Notes: generated from the sequence alone by a model not told the origin. A DNA stretch of 64,000 nt from Streptomyces sp. DH37 (GCF_029813835.1 NZ_JARVKV010000004.1:124001-188000), one strand, 5' to 3'; shown: positions 48,089 to 57,603, counted from the stretch's first letter. Numbers and translations: made by a program.

Positions 48089-50167
48089 TCAGCGCAGGGG
48101 CACGCGGTCCGGGATGAAGGGGGCGGTCACGGCCGGGGCGGCCTGCGCCTCGCGCAGCCAGCCGCTCAGCACGCGGTGGATCCGCTCGGCGCCGACCGGT
48201 TCGCCGTCCGCGTCCGGCGCGGACAGCAGCAGCGGGTAGAGGAGGAACGCCCGTGACTGCTCGCCGCCGAGGCCGCCGTGGGAGCCGATCTGCTCCTCGA
48301 AGGCGTGGACGGCGCCGGTGGCCGGGTCGAGGGCCGAGTTGACCATGATGTCGGCGGCGTGCGGGAAGCGCGCGGTGCGCCGCACCAGCCCGGCCGCGCG
48401 GGGCCCGTAGGGCTCCAGGGGGTCCTCGCCGACGATCTCCCCGGTGTCCAGGCGGTGTTCGCTGTCGCCGGCGCCGAGCACCACCGGCCCGTGGCGCTCG
48501 CTGTCGACGAGCAGGAAGCCGATGCCGGGGTGGTTGGCGAGGGTGCGCAGCAGGGCGGGGTGGCGGCGGTCGATCTCCTCGCGGGTGGCCCGCCCGGGGA
48601 TGCCGGGGAAGGAGACCAGCCCGAGGTTGCCCGAGCCCAGCACCACCGGGTCGGAGGTGGGGGCGGGCCAGTGGGGCTCGGCGCCGTGCCCGTCCTCGGG
48701 CCGGTGCAGGGCGGCGCGGGCGGCGGCGCGGGCCTCGGCGCCGCTCGCCGAGTGCCGGGCCCGCCGGGAGACCGGCAGCCCGCATCCGGCGCGGACCAGG
48801 TCCTCCAGGGTCAGCCCGTAGTGGGAGGCGAAGGTCTCGCCGGGACTCTGCCCGTGGTCGGACAGGAGCACCAGGCGGTAGGGCCGGGGGGCCTGGGCCG
48901 CGACCTTGGCGATCAGGCCGACGGACCGGTCCAGCCGGCGCAGCACCTGGTGGGTGTCGCGGCCGCGCGGGCCGGAGTGGTGGGCGACCTCGTCGTAGGC
49001 GACGAGGTCGGCGTAGACGGCGGTCCGCCCGTTGAGGATGTCGCCGAGGACGGAGGCCACCACCACGTCCCGCTGGACGACGGTGGCGAAGGCCCGGATG
49101 AACGGGTAGAGCCCGCCGCGCGGCACCCGCGGGCTGTCCCCGCGGAGTCTGGCGCGGGTGGACTGGACGACCTCGCGGACGACTTCGGCGACGAAGGAGA
49201 CGGCGGTGCGGGTGGCGTTGGCCGGGTCGGAGAAGTACGCGAAGTACCCGGCGCGCGACCGGTTGTGCCGGCCGCGCCGGGCGGAGACGGAGAGCACCAG
49301 GGCGACCTGGGCCGCGCCGCCGCTGAAGAGGTTGCCGCGGCTGGCTCCGTCGTGGGCGAGCAGCCCCGGTACGCCGCTGCGCTCGGCGGCGCGGCGCTGG
49401 AGCTGGGCGGCGCTGGAGGGCCGGTTGCTGATCACCACCTCGCCGGTCTCCTTCTCGTACCAGCGGAAGGCGGGCACGTCCTCGTTGGAGCCGTGCAGGA
49501 TGCCGAGCTGGCTGGCGCCGGTCTGGCTGGACCAGTCGGTGTGCCAGGGGACGAGGCGGTGGGTGTCGCGGCACATGGCGGCGACGGTGGGCATCAGCGG
49601 CTCGCCGCCCTCGGGGGCGGCGATCGCGTCGAGCAGTACGTCGTGGCCGAGGCCGTCGAGCTGGAGGAAGACGGTGCCGGGGGTGGCGGGCATCCGCCGG
49701 CGCCCGGAGCGGCGCCAGCGGCGGTCGGCGAGCCGGGCCAGGCGCCGCCGGTACGCCCGGTCGTCACGGACGGCCAGGAAGGTGCTGGCCGCCGAGGAGG
49801 CGGCGGACATCGCGGCGGCGACGACCACGGCGGTGCGGGGGTCGGCCTCGCCGCGGTAGTCGGGCAGGAGGGCGAGCGCCAGCAGCAGCAGCGAGCCGTT
49901 GAGGAAGAACACCAGCAGGCCCAGCACCAGGGCGGGCACCAGCAGCAGGGCCCGTACCAGCAGGGGCCACACCAGGGCGCTGAGCAGGCCGAAGGCGCCG
50001 GCGCCGAGGGCGGCGGTGATCCCGATGGTGGTGGCGGTGTCGCCGTCGGCGGACTGGAGCCGGAAGTCGGGCAGCGCTCCGGCCAGGACGAGCATGGTGA
50101 GGGTGCTCACCGCCCACACGACCAGGACGCGCAGTACCGCGCCGCCCGCCCTGCGCCAGGCCGCCAT
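48089..50167 (-). CDS. Holin-like membrane domain fused to type I phosphodiesterase
   Basis: 692 residues from ATG 50167 (GGAGTGCGG upstream); a GTG at 50254 is an alternative. Residues 1-145 have four membrane helices like the mycobacterial phage-holin superfamily IV. The rest is an alkaline-phosphatase-superfamily phosphodiesterase with metal motifs LQLDGLGHDVL, VAYDEVAHHSGP and LLSDHGQSPGETFASHYG. It would hydrolyse a phosphodiester outside or at the membrane; the substrate may be a cell-wall or teichoic polymer, which is inference. A hairpin ends the gene. Confidence 0.85.
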   Translation of the reverse strand: MAAWRRAGGAVLRVLVVWAVSTLTMLVLAGALPDFRLQSADGDTATTIGITAALGAGAFGLLSALVWPLLVRALLLVPALVLGLLVFFLNGSLLLLALALLPDYRGEADPRTAVVVAAAMSAASSAASTFLAVRDDRAYRRRLARLADRRWRRSGRRRMPATPGTVFLQLDGLGHDVLLDAIAAPEGGEPLMPTVAAMCRDTHRLVPWHTDWSSQTGASQLGILHGSNEDVPAFRWYEKETGEVVISNRPSSAAQLQRRAAERSGVPGLLAHDGASRGNLFSGGAAQVALVLSVSARRGRHNRSRAGYFAYFSDPANATRTAVSFVAEVVREVVQSTRARLRGDSPRVPRGGLYPFIRAFATVVQRDVVVASVLGDILNGRTAVYADLVAYDEVAHHSGPRGRDTHQVLRRLDRSVGLIAKVAAQAPRPYRLVLLSDHGQSPGETFASHYGLTLEDLVRAGCGLPVSRRARHSASGAEARAAARAALHRPEDGHGAEPHWPAPTSDPVVLGSGNLGLVSFPGIPGRATREEIDRRHPALLRTLANHPGIGFLLVDSERHGPVVLGAGDSEHRLDTGEIVGEDPLEPYGPRAAGLVRRTARFPHAADIMVNSALDPATGAVHAFEEQIGSHGGLGGEQSRAFLLYPLLLSAPDADGEPVGAERIHRVLSGWLREAQAAPAVTAPFIPDRVPLR

Positions 50168-50392
50168 CCGCACTCCGTCCCGCCTTTCCGTCTCCGGGCC
50201 CTCGCCCCTCGCCGTCCGGTGCCGGAGCCGCCCCGGCATGTTCCACTTTTCCACAGTCCGTCACCGGCCCGGGGGCCCGCGCGGAAGGGCTGTGCGGAAG
50301 GAGCGGAAGGACCTGCGGGACCGGCAGGACGGGCGGGAGGGAATGAGAGGATCGGTACGGGGAAGGGCCCAGCGGACGGAAGGAGGGTCCGG

Positions 50393-51169
50393 GTGCCGGC
50401 GGAGATCACCTGGTGGGGCCATGCGACGACGGCGGTGCGCGACTCCGGCGTGACGGTGCTCACCGACCCGCTGCTCGTCCGCAGGCTGGCCCATCTGCGC
50501 AGGCGGCGCGGGGAGCTGCCGCCCGATTCGGTGGCGCGGGTGGACGTGGCGGTGGTCTCCCACCTGCACGCCGACCATCTGCACCTGCCCTCCCTGGCCC
50601 GCCTCCTGCCCGGCACGCGCCTCGTGGTGCCGCGCGGCGCGCTCGCCTCGGTGGCGGGGTTGCGGCGGCTGGCGGGGCGGCTGCGGATCGAGGAGGTGGA
50701 CGCGGGCGAGACCGTACGGGTCGGGCCGGTGACCGTCCGCGCGGTGCCCGCGGAGCACGACGGGCGCCGGCTGCCCTACGGGCCCCGGCTGGCGCCCGCC
50801 CTGGGCTACGTGGTCGAGGGGGAGTCCCGGACGTACTTCGCCGGGGACACCGGGCTGTTCGACTCCATGGCGGAGGAGGTCGGCCCCGTCGACGCGGCGC
50901 TGCTGCCGGTCGGCGGCTGGGGGCCGAGGCTGGGCGACGGCCACATGAACGCGCGCCGGGCCGCCCAGGCGCTGGCCCGGCTGCGGGCGCCAGTGGCGGT
51001 GCCGGTGCACTACGGCACGTACTGGCCGATCGGTCTGGACGCGGTCCGGCCGCACGAGTTCCACTCCCCCGGGGACGAGTTCGTACGGCTGGCGGCGCGC
51101 GCGGCCCCCGCCTCGGCGGCGCGCCGGCTGGAGCACGGCGAGAGCCTGCGGCTGGAGGCGGCGGGGTGA
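50393..51169 (+). CDS. MBL-fold metallohydrolase (UlaG-like)
   Basis: 258 residues from GTG 50393, behind GGAAGGAGG. Motifs: ITWWGHATT, TDPLL, the metal string SHLHADHLHLPS (HxHxDH), FAGDTGLFD and a late VHYGTYWPI. This is the UlaG/NAPE-PLD-like branch with short loops. It overlaps the DedA gene by GTGA, so the two products are made together. Confidence 0.9.
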   Translation: MPAEITWWGHATTAVRDSGVTVLTDPLLVRRLAHLRRRRGELPPDSVARVDVAVVSHLHADHLHLPSLARLLPGTRLVVPRGALASVAGLRRLAGRLRIEEVDAGETVRVGPVTVRAVPAEHDGRRLPYGPRLAPALGYVVEGESRTYFAGDTGLFDSMAEEVGPVDAALLPVGGWGPRLGDGHMNARRAAQALARLRAPVAVPVHYGTYWPIGLDAVRPHEFHSPGDEFVRLAARAAPASAARRLEHGESLRLEAAG

Positions 51170-51801
51170 TCGAGGGGCTGCTCGGCGCGGTGCGGGAGAT
51201 CCCTGCGCAGGTGGCGCCTGGGGCGGTGGGTTATCCATCGCTGTTCCTGCTGGTGGCGTTCGGCGCGCTGGTGCCGGTGGTGCCGACGGGGGCGGTGGTC
51301 AGCGGGGCGGCGGCGGTGGCCTTCCACCGCAGTCCTCCGGCCCTTCCGCTGCTGCTGGTGTTCGCCGTCGCGGCGCTGGCCGCGTTCCTCGGCGACCTGC
51401 TGCTGTACTGGCTCGGGCAGCGCGGCGGGCGGTCGAGGAGCGGTTCGCGCTGGCTGGGGAGGATGCGCGAGCGGGCCGCGCCGGACCGGCTGGCGGCCGC
51501 GCGCCGGAAGCTGGACGAGCACGGTGTGACGGTGCTGGTCCTCTCCCGGCTGGTGCCGGCCGGGCGGATACCGGTGATGGTGGCCTGCCTCCTGTCGAGG
51601 ATGCCGGTGCGGCAGTTCGTGCGCGGTGCCGCGCCGGCCTGCCTGGTGTGGACGGCGACGTATCAGATGATCGGGATCCTGGGCGGGTCGCTGTTCCCCG
51701 AGCCGTGGCAGGGCGTGGCCGCGGCGGTCGGCCTGACGCTGCTGGCCGGCGCGGTCCCCCAGGTGTGGCGGCGGCTGCGCCCGGCGCGGGCCCCGCGGTA
51801 G
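51166..51801 (+). CDS. DedA/VTT-family membrane protein
   Basis: 211 residues from GTG 51166. Hydrophobic helices at both ends and the VTT/SNARE-associated motif region FLGDLLLYWLGQRGG and VLVLSRLVPAGRIPVMVACLLSRMP. DedA proteins are proposed to be lipid scramblases or flippases; undecaprenyl-phosphate and phosphatidylethanolamine have been shown for some relatives. Its coupling to a metallohydrolase suggests membrane-lipid processing, which is inference. Confidence 0.88.
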   Translation: MIEGLLGAVREIPAQVAPGAVGYPSLFLLVAFGALVPVVPTGAVVSGAAAVAFHRSPPALPLLLVFAVAALAAFLGDLLLYWLGQRGGRSRSGSRWLGRMRERAAPDRLAAARRKLDEHGVTVLVLSRLVPAGRIPVMVACLLSRMPVRQFVRGAAPACLVWTATYQMIGILGGSLFPEPWQGVAAAVGLTLLAGAVPQVWRRLRPARAPR

Positions 51802-51824
51802 CGCCGGGCCGGGGCGCCCGGTCC

Positions 51825-52925
51825 CTACCCCAGGATCCTGGAGGCCCCGACCGGCATGTCCCACAGGTCCTCGCGCGGGCGGCCCGCCGCGGCCCAGGCG
51901 GCCCGCACCCGGTTCAGCGGTTCCAGCGGGGGCTCGGCCGAGAGCAGGAAGGTGGCCCAGTGCATGGGGGCCATGCGGCGGGCGCCGAGGTCCCGGCAGG
52001 CGGCGACGGCCTCCTCGGGGTCGGTGTGCACGGGGCGGAGCATCCGGCGGGGCGCGTACGCGCCGATCGGCAGCAGGGCGAGGTCGATGCCGGGGTAGCG
52101 GCGGCCGATCTCGGCGAACCAGTGGCCGTACCCGGTGTCGCCCGCGAAGTGGAGCCGCTGCCCGTGGCGGTCGGTGAGCACCCAGCCGCCCCACAGCGAG
52201 CGGCAGGTGTCGGTGAGGGTGCGCCGGGACCAGTGGTGGGCGGGGACGAAGTCGAAGCGCACGGCGCCGCCGCCCGGCGAGGGCAGTTCGGCCGCCTCCC
52301 ACCAGTCCAGCTCGGTGACGCGGGCGAAGCGGCGCCTGCGGCACCAGGCGCCGAGCCCGGCGGGGACGAACAGCGGGGTGTCGCGCGGCAGTCGCCTGAG
52401 GGTGGGGGCGTCGAGGTGGTCGTAGTGGTTGTGGGAGATCACCACGGCATCGACGCGCGGCAGGTCCTCCCAGGGGACGCCGACCGGGGTGACCCGCGCC
52501 GGGGTGCCCAGGATCCGGCGGGACCAGACGGGGTCGGTCAGGACGGTGAGACCGCCGATGCGCACCACCCAGCTGGCGTGCCCGGCCCAGGTGACGGCGA
52601 CGGTGTCGGCGTCGACCGGCGGCAGGGGCGCCGGCTCGCAGGGCAGCAGGGGGACCTCGCGCAGCGCCTCCGGGTCGGGGCGCGTGCTGCCCTCCCTGGC
52701 TATCCGGGACAGGGAGCGCAGGCCGGGCAGGGGCTCGGTGAGCCGGTCGGCGAAGGTGCGCGGCCAGGTGCGCCGCTCGCCGAGCGGGCGGGGCACGGGC
52801 AGGGCGGGGGGCCGGGGGGAGCCGGGGGCGTCCGGGGAGCCGAGGACGGCGGGGGCGGCGGGGACGGCGGGGGCGGCAGGGGCGTCGAGGAGGGCGGGTG
52901 CGGGCTGCTCGGTCTGTTCGGTCAT
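51825..52925 (-). CDS. MBL-fold metallohydrolase (NAPE-PLD-like)
   Basis: 366 residues from ATG 52925, overlapping the stop of the upstream gene (ATGA). A Pro/Ala-rich first 60 residues precede VTWAGHASWVV, TDPVWSRR, SHNHYDHLDAP (HxHxDH), HFAGDTGYGHWF and a final PMHWATFLLS. N-acyl-phosphatidylethanolamine phospholipase D-like enzymes are the closest by motif spacing. Second MBL hydrolase of this locus, facing the MBL-DedA pair. Confidence 0.9.
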   Translation of the reverse strand: MTEQTEQPAPALLDAPAAPAVPAAPAVLGSPDAPGSPRPPALPVPRPLGERRTWPRTFADRLTEPLPGLRSLSRIAREGSTRPDPEALREVPLLPCEPAPLPPVDADTVAVTWAGHASWVVRIGGLTVLTDPVWSRRILGTPARVTPVGVPWEDLPRVDAVVISHNHYDHLDAPTLRRLPRDTPLFVPAGLGAWCRRRRFARVTELDWWEAAELPSPGGGAVRFDFVPAHHWSRRTLTDTCRSLWGGWVLTDRHGQRLHFAGDTGYGHWFAEIGRRYPGIDLALLPIGAYAPRRMLRPVHTDPEEAVAACRDLGARRMAPMHWATFLLSAEPPLEPLNRVRAAWAAAGRPREDLWDMPVGASRILG

Positions 52926-54298
52926 GCGGGGCTCCCATCTGCGTCCGGGAACTTCACGGGGTGCGCGGCCGCCGGGCCTCCGGCCGTCAGCTCCTCCAGG
53001 GCCGACGCCAGCGACGCCAGCGCCTCCGTCACCTCCGGCCGTTCGAGGGGATGGCGGGCGTCCGGAGGGCCGGAGGGGGGCGTGCGGGGCGTGGTGGGCC
53101 CGGCGCCCGGGGAGGCGCCGCGGGCCAGCACGTCGGTCGACAGCCGCACCCGCAGGGCGCGCGGATCGTCGCCGAAGCGGTGGCCGCCCAGGGCGTACGG
53201 GCCCAGCCGCCGCACCAGTTCCGCCTCCAGCCCGGCGGCGTCCTCGATGCCGCGGGCGGCCAGCGCGGGGCGCAGCGCCTCGAAGTCGGGATACAGGTGC
53301 CGTCCCGCGTGCGGCGGGCGGCAGACCGCGCCGGCGCCGGTCAGGGCGCGGTGGAGGGCGAGGGCGAGTACGGCGTGGACGCGGTTGCCGGCGGCGCGGT
53401 GCTCGCGCAGCGGCTCCGGCTCGCCCAGCGCCTCGGCGGCGGCCTCGGCGTCCCGGCCGCGGGGGCGGGCGTGCAGGGCGGCCAGGACGGCGCGCGTCCG
53501 CCTTCCCAGCTCCCGGCCGCGCCCGGTGGCGGGGAGGCGGGCGACGCCCGTGGCGGTGCCGGGCCAGAAGGCGGACTCCGGGTCGGCGCCGAGGTCGACC
53601 AGGACCACGACGGAGTCGTGGTCCGTACCGCCCTGTTCCCGGCCGTGCGCGCCGGGAACGCCGTGCAGGGCGCCGGCGTGGGCTCCGGCGTGGGTGCCGG
53701 CGGTGCGGGGGCCGGGGCGGTGCAGGATCTCGGCGGGGCTGACGGTCACCGTGCCGTGGGGGTCGTGGGAGGTGTCGCGCCAGCTCTCGTCGCTGATGAC
53801 CAGCAGGTCCTCCTGGACGGCCGCCTCGCACACCTCGTGCAGCAGTTCGGGCGGCGCGGCGGTTCCGGTGAGGCCGTCGGCCACGGAGAGCAGCAGCACC
53901 CGCGGGTCGCCGCCGCCGGCACGGGCCCGGCCCACGGACTCCAGCAGCGCGAAGGGGTCGGGCACCCCGCCGCACTCGGCCGGCACGGGCACGGGGTGCA
54001 GCGGCCGGCCGAGTAGCCGGGCCTGGTCGGCGTGCCAGGCGGGGCCGGGCCGGGGCAGCACCACCCCGCCGGTGTCCGCGCCGCCCTCCGCCCCGTCTCC
54101 CCCGTCCGTGTTCCCGTCGGCGGCGGCGAGCAGCGCCAGCAGGAGCAGGGGCGCGGTGGGGGCCGCCACGACCTGGCCGGGTTCGGTCGGCAGACCGCGC
54201 CGCCGCCAGTAGCCGCAGGCCGCCTCGGCCACGGCGTCGTGCACGGCCGGTACGGGGACGGCCGCGGGGGCGGGGCCGTCCGGTCGGGTCTGCTGCAT
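52922..54298 (-). CDS. Aminotransferase-fold protein lacking the PLP lysine
   Basis: 458 residues from ATG 54298 (GGAGG, spacing 7). The fold-type I aminotransferase plan is visible: VVLPRPGPAWHADQARLLG, LVISDESWRDTSHDPHG and the C-terminal PPHAGRHLYPDFEALRPALA. But the segment where the Schiff-base lysine should stand reads VVVLVDLGADPESAFWPG, and the whole chain has a single Lys, five to ten residues from the C-terminus. So no ordinary PLP catalysis is possible. It is coupled to the MBL hydrolase by ATGA. It may be a regulator or pseudoenzyme. Confidence 0.8.
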   Translation of the reverse strand: MQQTRPDGPAPAAVPVPAVHDAVAEAACGYWRRRGLPTEPGQVVAAPTAPLLLLALLAAADGNTDGGDGAEGGADTGGVVLPRPGPAWHADQARLLGRPLHPVPVPAECGGVPDPFALLESVGRARAGGGDPRVLLLSVADGLTGTAAPPELLHEVCEAAVQEDLLVISDESWRDTSHDPHGTVTVSPAEILHRPGPRTAGTHAGAHAGALHGVPGAHGREQGGTDHDSVVVLVDLGADPESAFWPGTATGVARLPATGRGRELGRRTRAVLAALHARPRGRDAEAAAEALGEPEPLREHRAAGNRVHAVLALALHRALTGAGAVCRPPHAGRHLYPDFEALRPALAARGIEDAAGLEAELVRRLGPYALGGHRFGDDPRALRVRLSTDVLARGASPGAGPTTPRTPPSGPPDARHPLERPEVTEALASLASALEELTAGGPAAAHPVKFPDADGSPA

Positions 54299-54423
54299 CC
54301 GTGCCTCCACCGTGTCCTGCTGCTGCGTCCTGCTGCGTCCTGTCGCGTCCCGCCGTGTCCTGCTGTCCCGCCGTCTGCCGCCGCCGTGCCACCGCCGTGT
54401 CGCCGCCGGGCGGCGCGCGGCCG

Positions 54424-55170
54424 CTAGGGCACCTCCCGGAAGCGCTGGAGCTCCTGCTCTATGCCGTGGCCCCGGGTGCGCACCAGGGCCCGGGCCAGGT
54501 CGGAGAGTTTGCGGTTGGTGTGCTGCGAGATCCTGCGCAGCAGGGCGAACGCCTCCTCCGCGTCACAGCCGAGCACGTACATCACGATCCCGCACGCCTG
54601 GTCGACGACGGGTCTGCTGCGCAGCGCGCCCTCGAGCTGCTCCACCTCCGCCAGCGCCTCGCGGTAGCGGCGGTCGCGGGCCAGTCCGGTGGCGGCGAGG
54701 TCGCCCAGCAGCGCCGCCGGGCAGTGGACGGTCTCCTCCAGCGGGTGGGGGCGGAAGCCGTGGACGGTGACGGTGAGCGTGAGGTCGCCGCGGCGGTACG
54801 GCAGGGTCGCGCTGGAGCGCAGGCCCATGTCCAGCGCCCTGGCGCGGTAGCCGGGCCAGCGGTCGTCCAGCAGCAGGTCGTCGGAGCCGGCGGGCCGGCC
54901 GGTGCGCAGGGCCTGGGGCACGGGACCGTCCCCGTCCTCCCACTGGACGGCGACGAGCGCGGACAGGTCCGGATGGGTGACGGCGGTGGTCCCCTCGGCC
55001 GGATCGCCGCCGGTGTGGGCGGTGGCGGTGGCGCCGCAGCAGCCGGGGGTGCACCGGACGACCTGTTCGGCCAGCCGGGCGAGGCCGCGGGCGGACGAGG
55101 CGGCGTCGAGCGCCGGCTCCGGCTGGGCCGGAGCGATCCCGAGGGGAATCGCGTCGCATCGGTCCGGCAT
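54424..55170 (-). CDS. GAF-ANTAR RNA-binding regulator
   Basis: 248 residues from ATG 55170. N-terminal GAF-like sensor (SALVAVQWEDGDGPVPQALR) and a C-terminal ANTAR domain, about residues 180-240: LEGALRSRPVVDQACGIVMYVLGCDAEEAFALLRRISQHTNRK (successive motifs). ANTAR proteins bind twin RNA hairpins and prevent termination. Its RNA targets are not in view. Divergent from the PAS/GAF gene. Confidence 0.9.
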   Translation of the reverse strand: MPDRCDAIPLGIAPAQPEPALDAASSARGLARLAEQVVRCTPGCCGATATAHTGGDPAEGTTAVTHPDLSALVAVQWEDGDGPVPQALRTGRPAGSDDLLLDDRWPGYRARALDMGLRSSATLPYRRGDLTLTVTVHGFRPHPLEETVHCPAALLGDLAATGLARDRRYREALAEVEQLEGALRSRPVVDQACGIVMYVLGCDAEEAFALLRRISQHTNRKLSDLARALVRTRGHGIEQELQRFREVP

Positions 55171-55422
55171 GGCGCTGCTCGGTCCTTTCCCGTTCTCCGG
55201 CTGTCTCCGGTGGGCCGCTGGACGGCCGGTCCCGAGGGATCGGCTGCCCCGCGTGGCGGACGGGAAACGGCCGTTGGATCAAGCCGTCCCGGACGGACAC
55301 CGGCCGCCCGGGAGCGCGCCCGGCGCTCTCCCGCACCTCCATCTTCTCGACAAAGAGTGATGAGTCATATTTTTCCGCGTGACCAACGAGACCTGCGACA
55401 GTTCGCGGGTTACGTTGAGCGC

Positions 55423-56586
55423 ATGGCGCAGGCGGAGGAGTTTGGAGCGGAGCTGGCGGACTTCCGCCGGAGGGTGGAGGAGCTGCGGTCCGCGCGCGCC
55501 CTGCCGGACGCGGACCGGCTGCCCGCCCTGGACGCCGCCCTCCTCGAGCTCCAGCACGTGGCCGAGGTGCTGTGGCCGCGCTACGAGGAGCTGACCGCCG
55601 AGCCCCGGGGCGGCGGCCGGGAGGAGCACCACGAGCACCAGCTCCTGCGCGCCCTGTTCCAGCGGCTTCCCGTGGCGGTGGCCCTGCTGGACCGCGACGG
55701 GGTGGTGCGCCGGTTCAACCCCGCCGCGACCCAGCTGTTCGGGGTGCGCGCCGGGTACGCCACCGGGCGGGCGCTGACCGGTTCGCTGGCCCACGACTCC
55801 CGGGCGGTCTTCCGCTCCCAGACGGCGGCCGTCGCCCGCGGCGAGGGCGACCGCAGCCTGGTCGTCCGTCTGCTGCGCCCTCCGGAGCGGGAGCGGTACG
55901 CCGGGAGCGAGCTGCGGGCCACCCTGACGGCGCTGCGGCCCCCGTGCGAGCCGCGCACGGTCGTCCTCGCCGTCTTCCAGCGGGCGGTGGCCCCCGCGCC
56001 GGAGGCCGCCGGGCCCGGCGCTCCGGACCCGGCCGCGGTGGAGCGCGGCGCACCCGGCTCCGATCTGACCGAGGCCGTGCGCGGCGCCGAACTGATGGAC
56101 CTGCTGGACGAGATGACGGGGGCGCTGCTCCTGGCGGACTCCCCCAAGGAGGTGCCCCAGCGGGCGGCCGACGTGCTCTACGGGCGGTTCGCCGACTGGG
56201 TGGTCGTCGACGTCGCCGTGCCCGGCGGGGCGCTGCGGCGGGCCGCCGTCCTGGCCTCGGCCGGACGGCTGCGCGACGCGGTCGCCGAGCAGGACCCGTC
56301 CTCCTGGCCGCCGGTGGTGGACGCGGTACGGCACGGCGGCGCGACCCTGCGGGTGCGGCCGGAGGATCCCGGGATCCTGGGCCGGGACGCCGCCGGCGCC
56401 CCCGTCCTGGTGCGCGCCGAGGTCGGCTCGCTGCTGTGCGTGCCGCTGGCCGACGGCGCGGGAGGCCCGGCGCTCGGCGCGCTGACGCTGCTGCGCACCG
56501 GGGGCCGCAGGCCCTTCGAGCTGGCGGAGGCCGGCGCCGTGGACCGGATTGCGCGGCACATCGCCCTCGCGCTGCGCGGCCTGTGA
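55423..56586 (+). CDS. PAS-GAF sensor protein
   Basis: 387 residues from ATG 55423; an in-frame ATG at 55360 lies in a poor, AT-rich leader that looks like a promoter. After a coiled-coil N-terminus (FRRRVEELRSARALPDADR) comes a PAS domain (LFQRLPVAVALLDRDGVVRRFNPAA), then a GAF-like domain from about 225. No kinase, phosphatase or HTH output is fused, so it presumably acts by protein contact. A strong terminator follows it. Confidence 0.8.
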   Translation: MAQAEEFGAELADFRRRVEELRSARALPDADRLPALDAALLELQHVAEVLWPRYEELTAEPRGGGREEHHEHQLLRALFQRLPVAVALLDRDGVVRRFNPAATQLFGVRAGYATGRALTGSLAHDSRAVFRSQTAAVARGEGDRSLVVRLLRPPERERYAGSELRATLTALRPPCEPRTVVLAVFQRAVAPAPEAAGPGAPDPAAVERGAPGSDLTEAVRGAELMDLLDEMTGALLLADSPKEVPQRAADVLYGRFADWVVVDVAVPGGALRRAAVLASAGRLRDAVAEQDPSSWPPVVDAVRHGGATLRVRPEDPGILGRDAAGAPVLVRAEVGSLLCVPLADGAGGPALGALTLLRTGGRRPFELAEAGAVDRIARHIALALRGL

Positions 56587-56691
56587 GCGGCCTGTGAGCG
56601 GCCGGTGAACTCCCGGACGCCCCGGGCGGAGGCACCCGCAGCGCCCTGAGCGCCCGGACACCGCCGACGTCCGGACGCCCCGCGCACGTAC

Positions 56692-56730
56692 GACGGCCGC
56701 GCCCGCGCGGGGTGCGCGGGCGCGGCCGTC
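56692..56730. terminator. Bidirectional terminator
   Basis: Perfect 17-bp GC stem (GACGGCCGCGCCCGCGC and complement) around a GGGGT loop, between the convergent PAS/GAF and sigma-factor genes. Confidence 0.9.
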
Positions 56731-56748
56731 CCGGCCGGGCCGGACGCG

Positions 56749-57603
56749 TCAGGCGGCCTGGGAGCCGGCGTAGGCCCGCTCCCGCTCCCGGTCCTGCTCG
56801 CGCTCCAGGTCGGCCTCGACCTCGGCGTGCAGGCGGTTGCAGGTGCGGCTGATCAGCCGGGAGACGTGCATCTGGGAGATACCGAGCTGCTCGGCGATCC
56901 GGCTCTGGGTCATGTCGCAGAAGAAGCGCAGGTAGAGGATCTTGCGCTCGCGCTCGGGCAGCTTGCGCAGCCGGGGCTTGAGCGACTCGCGGTAGACGAC
57001 GAGGTCGAAGCCGGGCTCGGCGCTGCCGAGGGTGTCGACGAGGGCGTAGCCGTCGTCGGCGCCGGGCAGTTCGGCGTCCAGGGAGAGGGTGCTGTAGCTC
57101 TCCAGGGCCTCGGAGCCGATGCGCACCTCCTCCTCCGTCAGGCCGCTGTGCTCCGCTATCTCCCTGACGCCGGGGGTGCGGCCGTCGAGGGAGTGGCTGA
57201 GCTGGCGGCTGGAGGCGCGCACGCGGTTGCGCAGCTCCTGCACCCGGCGCGGTACGTGCAGACCCCACATGTGGTCGCGGAAGTGCCGTTTGATCTCGCC
57301 GACGATGGTCGGGACGGCGAAGCTCTCGAACGCGCTGCCGCGCGCCGGGTCGTAGCGGGTGACCGCCTTCACCAGGCCCAGGGCGGCCACCTGCTCCAGG
57401 TCCTCCAGGGATTCGCCGCGATTGCGGAAGTGCCGGGCGAGGCGCTCGGCCATGGGCATCCAGGCCCGCACGACCTGCTGCCGCAGCTCGTCGCGCTCCG
57501 GGCCGTCGGGGAGTTCGGAGATGCGCTGGAACTCGGCGGAGGTGTCGGGGGCGTCGTCGTGGGGGTGCCGCGCGTGCTTGGCTCGTGCTCGTACGGGGGT
57601 CAT
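56749..57603 (-). CDS. SigB/SigF/SigG-family RNA polymerase sigma factor
   Basis: 284 residues from ATG 57603 (GGGAGAG upstream). Region 2 (VVRAWMPMAERLARHF, LEDLEQVAALGLVKAV, GSAFESFAVPTIVGEIKRHF), region 3 (VRELRNRVR-like helix, VREIAEHSGLTEEEV) and region 4 (LPERERKILYLRFFCDMTQS, QMHVSRLISRT) are all complete. This group controls osmotic, oxidative and developmental stress genes in Streptomyces and is checked by anti-sigma kinases. No anti-sigma gene adjoins. A promoter of its own type lies upstream. Confidence 0.95.
   Translation of the reverse strand: MTPVRARAKHARHPHDDAPDTSAEFQRISELPDGPERDELRQQVVRAWMPMAERLARHFRNRGESLEDLEQVAALGLVKAVTRYDPARGSAFESFAVPTIVGEIKRHFRDHMWGLHVPRRVQELRNRVRASSRQLSHSLDGRTPGVREIAEHSGLTEEEVRIGSEALESYSTLSLDAELPGADDGYALVDTLGSAEPGFDLVVYRESLKPRLRKLPERERKILYLRFFCDMTQSRIAEQLGISQMHVSRLISRTCNRLHAEVEADLEREQDRERERAYAGSQAA

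Noticed and set aside
54299-54423. Structured repeat or small gene in the TGCTGCGTCC-rich stretch
   Set aside because: Low-complexity drift of CTGC/CGCC units; no consistent unit length, no ORF with ribosome site.
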